From positions 1 through 64,000 of the forward strand of contig NZ_JAFVMF010000016.1 of the NCBI RefSeq assembly GCF_017377715.1: a stretch of 64,000 nucleotides of DNA. Reading direction: 5' to 3'. A model generated the notes under the pieces. The model was not told where the DNA came from. It made no database searches and saw only the letters and a list, made by a program, of their open reading frames with translations. Positions 37,258 through 46,110 of the stretch are shown here, piece after piece; position 1 is the stretch's first letter, and the number at the start of each line of letters is the position of its first letter. The position numbers and the translations under genes were made by a program. The stretch is from Acetobacter sacchari. GTDB lineage: Bacteria; Pseudomonadota; Alphaproteobacteria; Acetobacterales; Acetobacteraceae.

Positions 37258-39756
37258 TCAATAATCACAAGAAACTCGAGCCCCCACAAACCGGGGCTCA
37301 CCCGGCGTATACATATACACCGTCAGCGCCTGCCCGCCGGTCTCGTAATAATGCCGGTTCAGGATATTGCTGGCGTAAACCGTCGCCTGCCAGTGGCCAG
37401 ACGCCGGGCGGAACGTGGCGTGCGCGCCCAAAAGGAAATACGGCGGCAGGCGATAAAAGCCCGTGCCGCCCGGCGTCATCGCCTGACTGCCGCGATAGGA
37501 CCAGTCGGGGCCGAACTCCAGCGCGTAGTCGCGCGTCAGTTGCTGCCGCCATTCCGCCGAGCCGTTAAGCGTCAGTTTCGGCTGCCCCATGTCCACACCG
37601 GAGAAATTGTCGTTGATGGCCTTCCACACGCCGTATTTCTTGTAATAGGCGTTGGTGGCGGCGCGGTTGGTCGTCGGGAAGTTCTGGAACGTTCCGCGCT
37701 GCCAGCCGATATTCTGCGTGATGAACAGTTGCGGCAGAGGCCGCGCCTCGATCGTGGCCTCGAACCCCCAGCTTTCGGATTTCGGCGCGTTGGTGATCTC
37801 GCTCAGCGGCCCGTAATCGGGGATCAGCACCGTGCCAAGAATCTGCTGGTTGTGATAATCGTTGTAGAACGCGGCGGCGTTGATACGCAGTTTGTTCGGA
37901 ATCGGATCGCTCTTGATCCCGACTTCATATGTCAGAACCGTTTCCGGCTTGAACGGGTCGAGCTGCGCCTGAATCTGCGTATTGTTCGCGGTGAATCCGC
38001 CGGGTTTGAAGCCCTTGCTCATCTTGTAATAGAGCATGGCGTGGGCTGCGACCTGCCACGACACGCCGACCTGTCCTGCGAACTGGTTGGACGCCGTGTT
38101 CTGGCTGTGGAAGTTCAGCGTGCTTCCACCTGCGCCATAGATGACGGATTGCAGGCCGGTGACGCCCCGGTCATCCAGCGCATGCAGCAGACCGGCCCAG
38201 ATTTTCACGCCGTGCGGCAGGCGATAGCTGACATTGCCGAATTCCGACGTGCTTTCCTGATTGATGCCGAAGCTGGTGCCGGACATGTAGCCACGCGCGG
38301 AATAATCCGTGTAATCGAAAAAGAATTCCTGATTCATCCGGCTGCGCTGATAGATCGCGCCGACGACCCATTGCAGCCGGTCTTCGGGGTGGGAGGATTG
38401 CAGGCGCGCCTCCTGCGTGAACGTGTTTGCGTCGATATTGCGATAGGCGTCGCCCTCCGCCCGCGTCGTCGCGTCCTGATCGGTGTATTCGCCCTCGCGC
38501 TCCGTCTCGAACGCGCTGATCGTGGTCAGGGTGACGGGGCCGAAATCGTGGACGATATGCAGGTCCGCGCCCCAGAACTGGTCATGTTCGCTGGGCTTCA
38601 GGCTGGCGCTGCGCCCGACCAGTCTGGCGAAGGCGGGGCGGATGTCCCATTCCGACTGTTTCCAGCCGACATTCGGCAGGGAGCCGGAGCCGAGCAGGCG
38701 GTCGATCGGGATCGCGCCGACGACCTGGCTGTCGTCCTGCGTGAAGTGGCCGGACAGGGTGACGGTCGTGTGGCTGTCGGGTTTCCATTGCAGCTTGCCG
38801 CGCAAAGCCCACAGGTCGGCATCGCCCAGATGCGCGCCGTTGACCGGGTTGGTCTGCCAGCCGCCGCCTTGCTGCGTCTGTCCCGAAAGGCGGAAGGTCA
38901 GGCCTTTGGCCAGCGGCCCGGAGATATAGGCCACGCTGCGGCTGCGGGCGTAGGAGGCGATGTCCTCGCTCGCCCCTGCATGCCATGTGCTGGTGGGGTC
39001 GGCGGTGCGGAGCATGACCTCCCCGCCCGTGTCGGACAGGCCGTGCGTCGTGCCGACCGGGCCGGGCGTGACGGTTGCGCCGGCCAGGTCGAACATCATG
39101 CCGTTCGTCATGGTGGAATAGATGAACGGCACGTCGTCGTAATAGGTCAGGACGGGGCCGGTGTTGTTCTGCGTGAAGTCGTTGAAGCCGACGCCGCGCA
39201 GGTAGAAATTGGTGGAAGCCGTGCCGTTGATGCTCTGGATGGTCAGGTTCGGCGCGACGCGCTCCAGCCCGCGCAGGGTGACGACGCCGCGTTCGATCAG
39301 GCGCGCGGCCGTCAGGTGCGTGGAGGCGTCTGCTTCCTGCTGCGCTTCGGGATAGTTGAAGTCGCGGCGCTGCCCTGTGACCTGCACCGCTTCATGTGCG
39401 GCCGGCGGCCGGCGGGCTGCCGTGGCGGGCTTTATCGCGCGGGCTGGAGATTGCATCCGTGCGGCGCGGGGTGTGGGCTGGCCTGCAGGCTGTTGGGCTG
39501 CGTGACTGCGGGCCGAGTGTTTTCGAGCGGCCTGAACGCTGCGGACGGTGGCGTTCGGCGACGCCGCAGGCGGGTTCGTCGCGCTCGGAGCGTCCCGGTT
39601 CGCAACGCTTTGGGCGACAGCTTCCCCTGCGATCGCGGGCGCCCCGGCGAAGACAGCCGCAGTCAGAAACAGGATGTGACGCTTCAGGTTTTTGCGGGGT
39701 GCTGACGTGACGGAGCGGCGCCGCTCGTCCTCAATGCGATAGGGCGCTGGCGTCAC
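37258..39756 (-). CDS. TonB-dependent outer membrane receptor 1
   Basis: 832 aa from GTG 39756, with AAGGA upstream. A signal peptide (about residues 24-49, ending AVAQ) is followed by an Ala/Pro/Arg-rich linker of some 70 residues and a TonB-box-like EAVQVTG. The plug domain contains LRGLERVAPNLTIQSING, NFYLRGVGFNDF and VTPGPVGTTHGLSDTGG. The rest is a 22-strand barrel with KMSKGFKPGGF and NILNRHYYETGG near the end and a final Tyr. It imports a substrate across the outer membrane using the TonB-ExbBD system. The plug resembles general receptors rather than classic siderophore receptors. Convergent with the endonuclease gene, with 14 bases between the stops. Confidence 0.9.
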   Translation of the reverse strand: MTPAPYRIEDERRRSVTSAPRKNLKRHILFLTAAVFAGAPAIAGEAVAQSVANRDAPSATNPPAASPNATVRSVQAARKHSARSHAAQQPAGQPTPRAARMQSPARAIKPATAARRPPAAHEAVQVTGQRRDFNYPEAQQEADASTHLTAARLIERGVVTLRGLERVAPNLTIQSINGTASTNFYLRGVGFNDFTQNNTGPVLTYYDDVPFIYSTMTNGMMFDLAGATVTPGPVGTTHGLSDTGGEVMLRTADPTSTWHAGASEDIASYARSRSVAYISGPLAKGLTFRLSGQTQQGGGWQTNPVNGAHLGDADLWALRGKLQWKPDSHTTVTLSGHFTQDDSQVVGAIPIDRLLGSGSLPNVGWKQSEWDIRPAFARLVGRSASLKPSEHDQFWGADLHIVHDFGPVTLTTISAFETEREGEYTDQDATTRAEGDAYRNIDANTFTQEARLQSSHPEDRLQWVVGAIYQRSRMNQEFFFDYTDYSARGYMSGTSFGINQESTSEFGNVSYRLPHGVKIWAGLLHALDDRGVTGLQSVIYGAGGSTLNFHSQNTASNQFAGQVGVSWQVAAHAMLYYKMSKGFKPGGFTANNTQIQAQLDPFKPETVLTYEVGIKSDPIPNKLRINAAAFYNDYHNQQILGTVLIPDYGPLSEITNAPKSESWGFEATIEARPLPQLFITQNIGWQRGTFQNFPTTNRAATNAYYKKYGVWKAINDNFSGVDMGQPKLTLNGSAEWRQQLTRDYALEFGPDWSYRGSQAMTPGGTGFYRLPPYFLLGAHATFRPASGHWQATVYASNILNRHYYETGGQALTVYMYTPGEPRFVGARVSCDY

Positions 39757-39830
39757 AGTCGTTTATGTCCTTATTCACCGCTCGGAAAGGCGCGTTGCGC
39801 GCGCGTGTCGGAGCGGCCTTACACCATATC

Positions 39831-39854
39831 CGGCGCGCCGTCAGCGGCGCGCCG
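39831..39854. promoter_or_regulatory. GC-rich hairpin between two TonB receptor genes
   Basis: CGGCGCGCC (39831-39839) and GGCGCGCCG (39846-39854) form a perfect 9-bp stem with a 6-base loop, about 40 bases beyond the end of receptor 2 on the minus strand. No T-run follows. It may act in transcript-end formation or protect the 3' end. Confidence 0.5.
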
Positions 39855-39895
39855 TCACTATGGCGTCCAGGTGTCGCATCTCCGCCTCGGTCGGA

Positions 39896-42214
39896 TCAGA
39901 AATCGACGGTCATGGAGAGCTTGAAGGTTCTGGGCATGCCTTGCAGCAGATAGCCATTGAAGGCGGACGACCAGTAGCTTTTGTTGGCGATATTATCGAC
40001 GCCAAAGCGCGCCGTGATCGGCTTTTTCCCTGCGAGGAACGTGTAGCGCGCTGCGACGTCGAAGGTCGTCCAGACCGGCAGGTGCATGGTGTTGCCGACA
40101 TTGACCATCTGCTTGCCGGTGTTGACCACGCGCCCGACGACTGTCGCGCCTTTCAGGAACGGCAGATCGTATTCGATGTTGCCGTTGATGGTGTAGTTCG
40201 GCACGCCGATAGCGGTGTGGCCGTTGTTCGCGCCGTTCGCCGTGCGGCGCAGGTCTGCGTCGGTCAGGGTGAGGCCGCCGTTGAAGCGCAGACCAGGAAG
40301 CACCTCGCCGTTCAGCATCAGTTCCATGCCGCGATTGCGCTGCATGCCGTCGACGCGGAAAATGTTGTAACCCGTGTTTCCGTAGGCCTCTGTGTACGAA
40401 TTGGGTTGCGATATCTGGTAGAATGCGATGGTCGCGGCCAGACGACCGATGTCGTATTTCGCACCAACTTCGTACTGCACGCTCTGATAAGGCGAGAAGA
40501 CCTGTCCCATATTGATCAGGTTCGTGCCGGTCGCCTGCGGCCCTGCGGACAGTCCTTCGATACGGTTGAAGTAGATAGCAGTCTGCTTCGTCGGGTGGAT
40601 CACAAGCCCTACGGCCGGCGTGAACGCGCCTTTGTCGTAACCTGTGCTCAGACCGCCTTTTTTCGCGTAGTAATAGCTGTTTTCAAGAATGTTCTGATAA
40701 CGAAAACCAGCGGTCAGGGCGATACGGTCATGCCAGAACGTCATCGTGTCCGAGAAATACAGGCTGTACAGCTTCGTCCAGGCTGATTTCAACGGATCAG
40801 AAAGATTGCCGCCGACCAGATTCTCTCCGGGTTGAGCTATCTGCTGCGTGGAGTACAGATTGCTGCGCAGGGGCACGGCGTTATTGTAATACATGGCGTA
40901 GGCCGTGTTCGCCTGCTCCCAGAGAGCCGAACCGCCTGCGTTGATCTCATGGTGAATCGGGCCAGTGTCCACATGGGCGCGCACACCGGCCCGAGTGCTT
41001 TCATTCTGTTCCTGATACGGCACGTACATGCTGCCGATTGTGCCTGCGCCCGTAGTTGCGTCCGTGACTGTCAGTGACGAGTAGTTTCCTTTCTCACTGC
41101 TGCCGAGAGACCCGAAAGCGCCATATACGGTCACATGTTTACCGAAATCATGTTCAATGTTCATCATACCGAACAGGTAATTCAGATCCGCATATGTCCA
41201 GCGCTGGCTGAAATTATGCGACACCTTCGCCGGACGCGGAACCGACGTCACGCCGGAGCCAAGAAACACGCCCCCCCTGCCCCACTGCACGTTCTGGTTC
41301 TGGAACGCCATATCGAGCGTTATGCGGGTCGCGTCGTCATGCCAGTCAAAATCACCGCCGACGACAGCGTCATGCCGGTGTTCGTGGTCGATGGAAGTCT
41401 GGCCGTCCATGCCTGCGGCGTTCAGACGAAAACCGTACGCCTTGTCCGCCCCGAACCTGCGACCGAAATCGACCGCGCCGCCGCCCTGCCCGCTGCTGGT
41501 GTAATCGGCGGTCAATCTGTTCAGCGGTGCGGCTTCGGCGTGTTTGAACATCAGGTTGATGTTGCCGCCGATCGCTGATCCGCTCGGCGCCGCTCCGTTC
41601 AGGAACGCGCTGGCGCCGTTGAGAACCTGCACCTGATCGTAAAGCTGCGGGGAGACGAGCTGCCGGGGGATGATGCCGTAGAGGCCGTTCGCCGCTACGT
41701 CGTCCCCGTCCACAGGAAAACCGCGGATGACGAACATTTCGGAGAAATTGCCGTAGCCCATGGTCGTGCGGACCGACGGATCGTTCTGAAGCACCTCGCC
41801 CAGTGTCTGCGACTGCTGGTTCAGGATCAGGCTGGAGTTGTAGCTGCGGATATTGAACGGAACATCGATGCCCTTCTTGTTGCCCAGCGCGCCGAGTTGC
41901 CCCCCGCTACTGACCAGCATGCGGTTGCGTCGTTCAGCCGTCACAAGAATGTTCTCGCGAGCCGTCGCAGCAACGCCCGCGCCTGTCGGGCCGCCCACAG
42001 GCGTTGCCGCAGTCGAGGCGTTCGGGGACGGGGCGTTTGCTGGCGTAGCGGCGGGAACAGTCGGCGCGGGCGCCGCTTTCGCCGCGTGCGCCTTTGATTT
42101 CGCGTGATGATGATGCGTATCAGCGGCCCATGCCTGCGTGACGCTCGCCCCTGCGAGCAGGAGGCTCGACAGGCAGAGGCGTCTCAGGGGGCTTCGGCTG
42201 GACATCGTGGACAT
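39896..42214 (-). CDS. TonB-dependent siderophore receptor 2 with His-rich N-terminus
   Basis: 772 aa from the ATG at 42214; a longer frame to 42349 adds arginine-rich residues unlike a signal. Signal peptide RRLCLSSLLLAGASVTQAWA, then a mature N-terminus beginning ADTHHHHAKSKAHAAKA, rich in His/Lys/Ala, before the TonB box (ENILVTAERR). The plug (VPFNIRSYNSSLILNQQSQT, LGEVLQNDPSVRTT, FVIRGFPVDGDD, YGIIPRQLV) is of the siderophore-receptor type. The barrel ends in SMTVDF with terminal Phe. A Fur-box-like dyad lies 48 bases upstream of the start. It probably imports ferric siderophores; no synthesis or ABC transport genes adjoin it. Confidence 0.92.
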   Translation of the reverse strand: MSTMSSRSPLRRLCLSSLLLAGASVTQAWAADTHHHHAKSKAHAAKAAPAPTVPAATPANAPSPNASTAATPVGGPTGAGVAATARENILVTAERRNRMLVSSGGQLGALGNKKGIDVPFNIRSYNSSLILNQQSQTLGEVLQNDPSVRTTMGYGNFSEMFVIRGFPVDGDDVAANGLYGIIPRQLVSPQLYDQVQVLNGASAFLNGAAPSGSAIGGNINLMFKHAEAAPLNRLTADYTSSGQGGGAVDFGRRFGADKAYGFRLNAAGMDGQTSIDHEHRHDAVVGGDFDWHDDATRITLDMAFQNQNVQWGRGGVFLGSGVTSVPRPAKVSHNFSQRWTYADLNYLFGMMNIEHDFGKHVTVYGAFGSLGSSEKGNYSSLTVTDATTGAGTIGSMYVPYQEQNESTRAGVRAHVDTGPIHHEINAGGSALWEQANTAYAMYYNNAVPLRSNLYSTQQIAQPGENLVGGNLSDPLKSAWTKLYSLYFSDTMTFWHDRIALTAGFRYQNILENSYYYAKKGGLSTGYDKGAFTPAVGLVIHPTKQTAIYFNRIEGLSAGPQATGTNLINMGQVFSPYQSVQYEVGAKYDIGRLAATIAFYQISQPNSYTEAYGNTGYNIFRVDGMQRNRGMELMLNGEVLPGLRFNGGLTLTDADLRRTANGANNGHTAIGVPNYTINGNIEYDLPFLKGATVVGRVVNTGKQMVNVGNTMHLPVWTTFDVAARYTFLAGKKPITARFGVDNIANKSYWSSAFNGYLLQGMPRTFKLSMTVDF

Positions 42215-42519
42215 GACTCGACGCGCTTTCGGAAAGGGGACCAATCTGCGCGATGCGTTAATAAGAATAACTCTCACTTGCAAGCGCAGTCTGCCCCATA
42301 TCCGACCGACGACGTCCGCAGCCCTGCGCCTGCGGCATGAAGGCAACACTTCGCCCCCGGTGACGCCTGATCTTTCGAATGGCGCGCGTCCTTCGCCCCA
42401 CGCCGACGTTATGCTCGCTCATGTTGAGGCTTGTGCGCCGAGCCTCTATGAACCGGACGGCTTCCTGCCGACGCTCACGGACTCAACCCCAGCGTGCCAG
42501 CAAAAGGGAACGCATCATC
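42215..42519. promoter_or_regulatory. Divergent promoter region receptor 2 / gloA
   Basis: About 305 bases between the divergent receptor 2 and glyoxalase genes. Besides the Fur-box-like site nothing else is recognised. An open frame from 42379 runs into gloA but has no ribosome binding site, and its residues are arginine/serine-rich without family resemblance. Confidence 0.5.
42262..42276 (-). promoter_or_regulatory. Fur-box-like operator upstream of receptor 2
   Basis: On the minus strand TGAGAGTTATTCTTA matches the 7-1-7 Fur consensus TGATAATnATTATCA at 10 of 14 informative positions. It lies 48 bases before the receptor ATG, inside a short AT-rich patch suited to a promoter. Iron-responsive repression is inferred from this and from the gene product. 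Confidence 0.5.
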
Positions 42520-42921
42520 ATGGCGAAAATGATCCACTCGATGATCCGGGTGCTTAACGAGCAAGCATCTCTGGAATTCTATGAAAAAGCGTTCGGCCTG
42601 AAGGTCGCCGAACGGTTTGCGTTTGAAAGCTTTACCCTCGTCTACCTCTCAAACAACGAGCAGAGTTTCGAACTGGAGTTGACGATCAATAACGACCGCG
42701 ACCGCCCTTACGAACTCGGAGACGGTTACGGGCACCTAGCGGTTTCGGTCGACGATCTGGAAGCCGAACACGCGCGCATTGAAAACGCCGGGCTGAAACC
42801 TCTGCCCATCAAGGAGCTTTCCTGCGGCGATCGGTTCGTGGGGAAATTCTTCTTCATTGCGGACCCCGACGGTTACAAGATCGAGGTTCTGCAACGCGGC
42901 GCGCCCGGACGCTCTCTCTGA
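42520..42921 (+). CDS. gloA: Lactoylglutathione lyase (glyoxalase I)
   Basis: 133 aa from the ATG at 42520, with AAGGGAA upstream, giving the standard N-terminus MAKMIHSMIRVLN. Isomerises the hemithioacetal of methylglyoxal and glutathione to S-lactoylglutathione. The metal ligands of the vicinal-oxygen-chelate fold are visible as His (IHSMIRV), Glu (FELELT), His (GYGHLAVSV) and Glu (YKIEVLQ). Family text LEFYEKAFGLKV and FFIADPDGYKIEV is clear. A terminator overlaps its end. Confidence 0.95.
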   Translation: MAKMIHSMIRVLNEQASLEFYEKAFGLKVAERFAFESFTLVYLSNNEQSFELELTINNDRDRPYELGDGYGHLAVSVDDLEAEHARIENAGLKPLPIKELSCGDRFVGKFFFIADPDGYKIEVLQRGAPGRSL

Positions 42922-42932
42922 GAGCGTATTTT
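42909..42932 (+). terminator. Terminator of gloA
   Basis: Stem ACGCTCTC (42909-42916) with GAGAGCGT (42920-42927), loop TCT, then ATTTT. It overlaps the final codons and stop of gloA. The gap 42933-43066 beyond it has no gene. Confidence 0.75.
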
Positions 42933-43066
42933 CCGCTAAAACCGTTACTTGAGATCTCGGATCACCAAGCCTCAAGCATTCGGCATCTCCCGGCAAACAG
43001 AGAGACTACGTCATCGGCCAGGCGACGACGTCGGGCGGTTGCCGGCGCCACCTGACAGACGCTTCC

Positions 43067-45445
43067 TTAGAACTCAGCCGACAGAGTGAAGTGATAGACG
43101 CGCGGCAATCCCGCGTAGAGGCTGGAGGACGCGCCAGATGTGCCGCTTGGCGCGCCGGTGTAAACAGACGCCCAATACCGTTCGTTTGTGACGTTGCTGA
43201 CGCCGAAACGCACAACCCAGGGGAAACGATACACGTTGAACGCGTAACGCGTGCCCAATTCCAGCGTCGTGTAAGACCCGGTATGCAATGTGTTGGTGAC
43301 GTTGGCGGCGCGGTTGCCCATGTAATGGACGCCGGCGTTGAAGGCCCATCCGGATGCGAAAGCGCCCATCGAAGCCGGCAGTCGGTAATCCAGCAATATG
43401 TTCGCCTGAAGCGGAGCCGCGCCGACAATTTCCTTTTTGTTGAGAGACCGAGAGGACGCCTTGACCAGTTCCGCGTCCAGCCATGTCATGCCTGCAAGAA
43501 CAGAAAGGTTTGGCAGAATTTCGCCGGAAATCTGGGCTTCGACGCCGTAATTCCGCTGCGTGCCGCCATATTCGTAAGTCTGGCAGTTGCTTCCTGCCGC
43601 GCAGCCCGTTGGGTTCGATGCGGAAACATACAGGGCGTACGGCGATGTCATCCGAAACCCGTCAATGTTTACCTGCATTTTCTTGTATCGCAGCTTGTAG
43701 CCCACTTCGTACTCTTCCGAGTGCGCGATCGGGAGAGCGATATTCGTGTTGGTGTAGCTGGCGCTGTTCGGCGTGACAGGGCCAGCTTCAACTGATTGCC
43801 CGTAGGTAAAATAGAGAGTCTGATTTTTGGTCGGCTTGTAAATCAGACTGGTTGTCGGACTAAAAGCCGCAGACGTGTCAAATGTTTTTCTCAGAGCGCT
43901 TTGGGCGTTAAGCGCGCCTTCCTGGTTGATCCAGCTCCAGGAAAGGGTGCCCATAATCGACCAGTGTTCGTTGAATTTTATGGTGTCGCCCACGATAAAA
44001 GACTGACTGGTCACACTGCTGGATTTGTAGCGTCCACGGTAATAGGGCTGCGAACCCCTGTTTGACGTGGTTTCATACAGATTTCCCAAACCCAGGTTCT
44101 GCGCGCTGGTCACGGCGGCCACCGGGTTGTAATTCCCCATCATATAACCATTGGTGCCTATGACGAGGTCATGCTGGATGGGGCCAGTGTGAACGCGCCC
44201 ATTAATATAGGCCATGTTACTGCCAACACGAAAATCATCTGCGGTCGTGGTGGCGGTCGCCTTCGAGCTGTACCAGCCATCGCTGCCTTTTCGTCCGCCA
44301 CAGGTGCTGCTGCCGTCGCACAGCGTATCGGTTACGCCGAAAGATTGCCGCGCCGCATCCTGATAGAGACCGCCGAGCGTAAAGCTCCAGTTCTCGTTGA
44401 ATTCATGCTTGATTTTGGCAAGAAACGTGTTGGTCTCCATGTGGTACCCGCTCCAGTCTGGAGCCAGACGCTTGCTGAGGTCCGGGGCCTCGGGCAATTT
44501 ATCTCCACCAACGCCTGTCGCCAGAATACCGAACGCAGGCGCCCCGCCGCGCTGATCATAGGTGTAATGACTGGCGTCGATTTCGATAACCGTTTTATTG
44601 TCAAGGTGAATATCGAAATCGCCACTCACCATATCGCGACGCAGCCAGCTACCCTGTGCGTAGGAAGTGCCGTTTGCGTGCAACAGGTTCAAACGATATC
44701 CGAACCAGCCATTCCGACCCACGCGACCAGAAATATCGCCGTTGACCGTTGGGGTGCCTATGGAATCAACGCCTATCGAGAACCTTTCCGTCTGACGGTC
44801 GGTAGGACGTTTTAGTGTATACTCGAAGACGCCAGCCGGATTCTGGGGTCCGTACATTGCGCCGGCAAGCCCGTTGAGAACCTGCAGGTTATCGACCTGT
44901 TCGGCGGGATAAGGCGTGGTCGACACCACGTTCAGGCCGTCCAGACGAGAGTTGGCGACAACATCGGCCTCAAAGCCGCGCGATTGCGGACGAGAGGTGT
45001 TGGGGTCGCCCCGGATCTCCAGCTGCACGGACGGCAAATATTGCGCCATGTCGTTCAGGTTGCGGATCTGCTGATTGATGATGACGTCGTGCGGGACGCC
45101 CATGATGGAATAAGGCGTGTCCAGCGTGTCGCGGTTACCCAGCGGCCCAAGATAGACGGTTTTATTCATATACCTGGCATGGGCGCCGTCGGCCACATGA
45201 TGACCATGAACCGTGACCGTTTCGCCGCCTGAACCGTCAAGCGTCCCCGCGATCGGGGTCGTGGAAGCGGATTTTGGTCCCTGGGCGGCCTTGTTCACGC
45301 CGACTTTTGCCGTGGCTGACTTGGCTGGTTGTATCTTCTTCTCAGGAGCGGAAGCCGGAGCCGGCGCAGCAGCCAGCGCTGACGTTGTCAGCAGGAACGT
45401 GGCAAGCATGCCGATACAAAACGGATTGTAAGAACGGTCGTGCAT
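43067..45445 (-). CDS. TonB-dependent siderophore receptor 3
   Basis: 792 aa from the ATG at 45445, which begins MHDRSYNPFCIGMLATFLLT, a signal peptide ending in ALAAA; the frame upstream to 45595 is not signal-like. A Lys/Ala/Pro-rich spacer precedes the TonB box (GETVTVHG). The plug carries TPYSIMGVPHDVIINQQIRN, LNDMAQYLPSVQLE, PQSRGFEADV and LAGAMYGPQNPAGVFEYTLK. The barrel contains two cysteine pairs (near CDGSSTC and CAAGSNC) that may form loop disulfides, and ends in LSAEF. Ferric-siderophore uptake is the likely role. No Fur box as clear as that of receptor 2 was found upstream. Confidence 0.92.
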   Translation of the reverse strand: MHDRSYNPFCIGMLATFLLTTSALAAAPAPASAPEKKIQPAKSATAKVGVNKAAQGPKSASTTPIAGTLDGSGGETVTVHGHHVADGAHARYMNKTVYLGPLGNRDTLDTPYSIMGVPHDVIINQQIRNLNDMAQYLPSVQLEIRGDPNTSRPQSRGFEADVVANSRLDGLNVVSTTPYPAEQVDNLQVLNGLAGAMYGPQNPAGVFEYTLKRPTDRQTERFSIGVDSIGTPTVNGDISGRVGRNGWFGYRLNLLHANGTSYAQGSWLRRDMVSGDFDIHLDNKTVIEIDASHYTYDQRGGAPAFGILATGVGGDKLPEAPDLSKRLAPDWSGYHMETNTFLAKIKHEFNENWSFTLGGLYQDAARQSFGVTDTLCDGSSTCGGRKGSDGWYSSKATATTTADDFRVGSNMAYINGRVHTGPIQHDLVIGTNGYMMGNYNPVAAVTSAQNLGLGNLYETTSNRGSQPYYRGRYKSSSVTSQSFIVGDTIKFNEHWSIMGTLSWSWINQEGALNAQSALRKTFDTSAAFSPTTSLIYKPTKNQTLYFTYGQSVEAGPVTPNSASYTNTNIALPIAHSEEYEVGYKLRYKKMQVNIDGFRMTSPYALYVSASNPTGCAAGSNCQTYEYGGTQRNYGVEAQISGEILPNLSVLAGMTWLDAELVKASSRSLNKKEIVGAAPLQANILLDYRLPASMGAFASGWAFNAGVHYMGNRAANVTNTLHTGSYTTLELGTRYAFNVYRFPWVVRFGVSNVTNERYWASVYTGAPSGTSGASSSLYAGLPRVYHFTLSAEF

Positions 45446-45843
45446 AAGTGGGCAGAGTCCGCGACTGAGCTGGGAAAGGAACAGTTCAACTCTCTGCCAA
45501 GCGCGCCCCGGGATGTCTATATACAAACAGACACATTTCTGTATCGGACCGTATACAACCGCAGGGTGATGCAAAAATAATACAGCCGACCACACGTCTC
45601 TTGTGACGTTCCGTCAGTTAATTCCGACGGTAGCTCCGGCGGACGCCGTCCCTGCCTAAAGATTGTTTTCTCCGCGCGGTTATGTTCCGGCCCCCTCCCT
45701 CGGATCAATGAGAAAACACTCGATGATTTTTATATTTTACGAAACAGACAGATGTTTTTCCGAAGATTCCCGCAGTCCGTTTTTGACGAAATAGCCAGCC
45801 TTGTCCGCCGCTCCGAGAGCTTATCGATACGAGGATCATCGCT
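45446..45843. other. Intergenic region upstream of receptor 3
   Basis: About 400 bases without a supported gene. It should include the promoter of receptor 3 (minus). A short imperfect dyad CCGTC...GACGG lies near 45610-45633. No transposase remnant, tRNA or strong operator was identified. Confidence 0.4.
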
Positions 45844-46110
45844 ATGCGCCTCACCAACGACGACAGTCGGGAACCGACTCCATCAGCGAGGTTCATCTTT
45901 CATGAGGTCCGCCCTCAAACCGAGCGGTCAGCGACGCCGCTTGCCCTCGCCATAGACAGCGACACAAACTTCCAACGTTATTGCGATAACGGAATCGTAT
46001 CATGCACAGGACTGATATCGTTGTCGCCTGATGACCTCAGGCCTCATTTCCGGCCTGCGCTAACCGGCCATGTTCCCCATCCAGAACGGACGCCACGTCA
46101 GGTCAGATGA
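45844..46110 (+). CDS. Possible small ORF of unknown function
   Basis: 88 codons from the ATG at 45844, with a GAGG nine bases upstream. The translation (MRLTNDDSREPTPSARFIFH...) has no recognisable motif, signal or membrane helix, and its last eight bases overlap the 3' end of the convergent TauE/SafE gene. Base use is intermediate. The ribosome binding site is the only positive evidence, so it may equally be spurious. Confidence 0.25.
   Translation: MRLTNDDSREPTPSARFIFHEVRPQTERSATPLALAIDSDTNFQRYCDNGIVSCTGLISLSPDDLRPHFRPALTGHVPHPERTPRQVR

Noticed and set aside
37210-39705. 831-codon open frame on the plus strand opposite TonB receptor 1
   Set aside because: Shadow of the receptor gene with an Arg/Ala/Gly-biased translation and no motifs.
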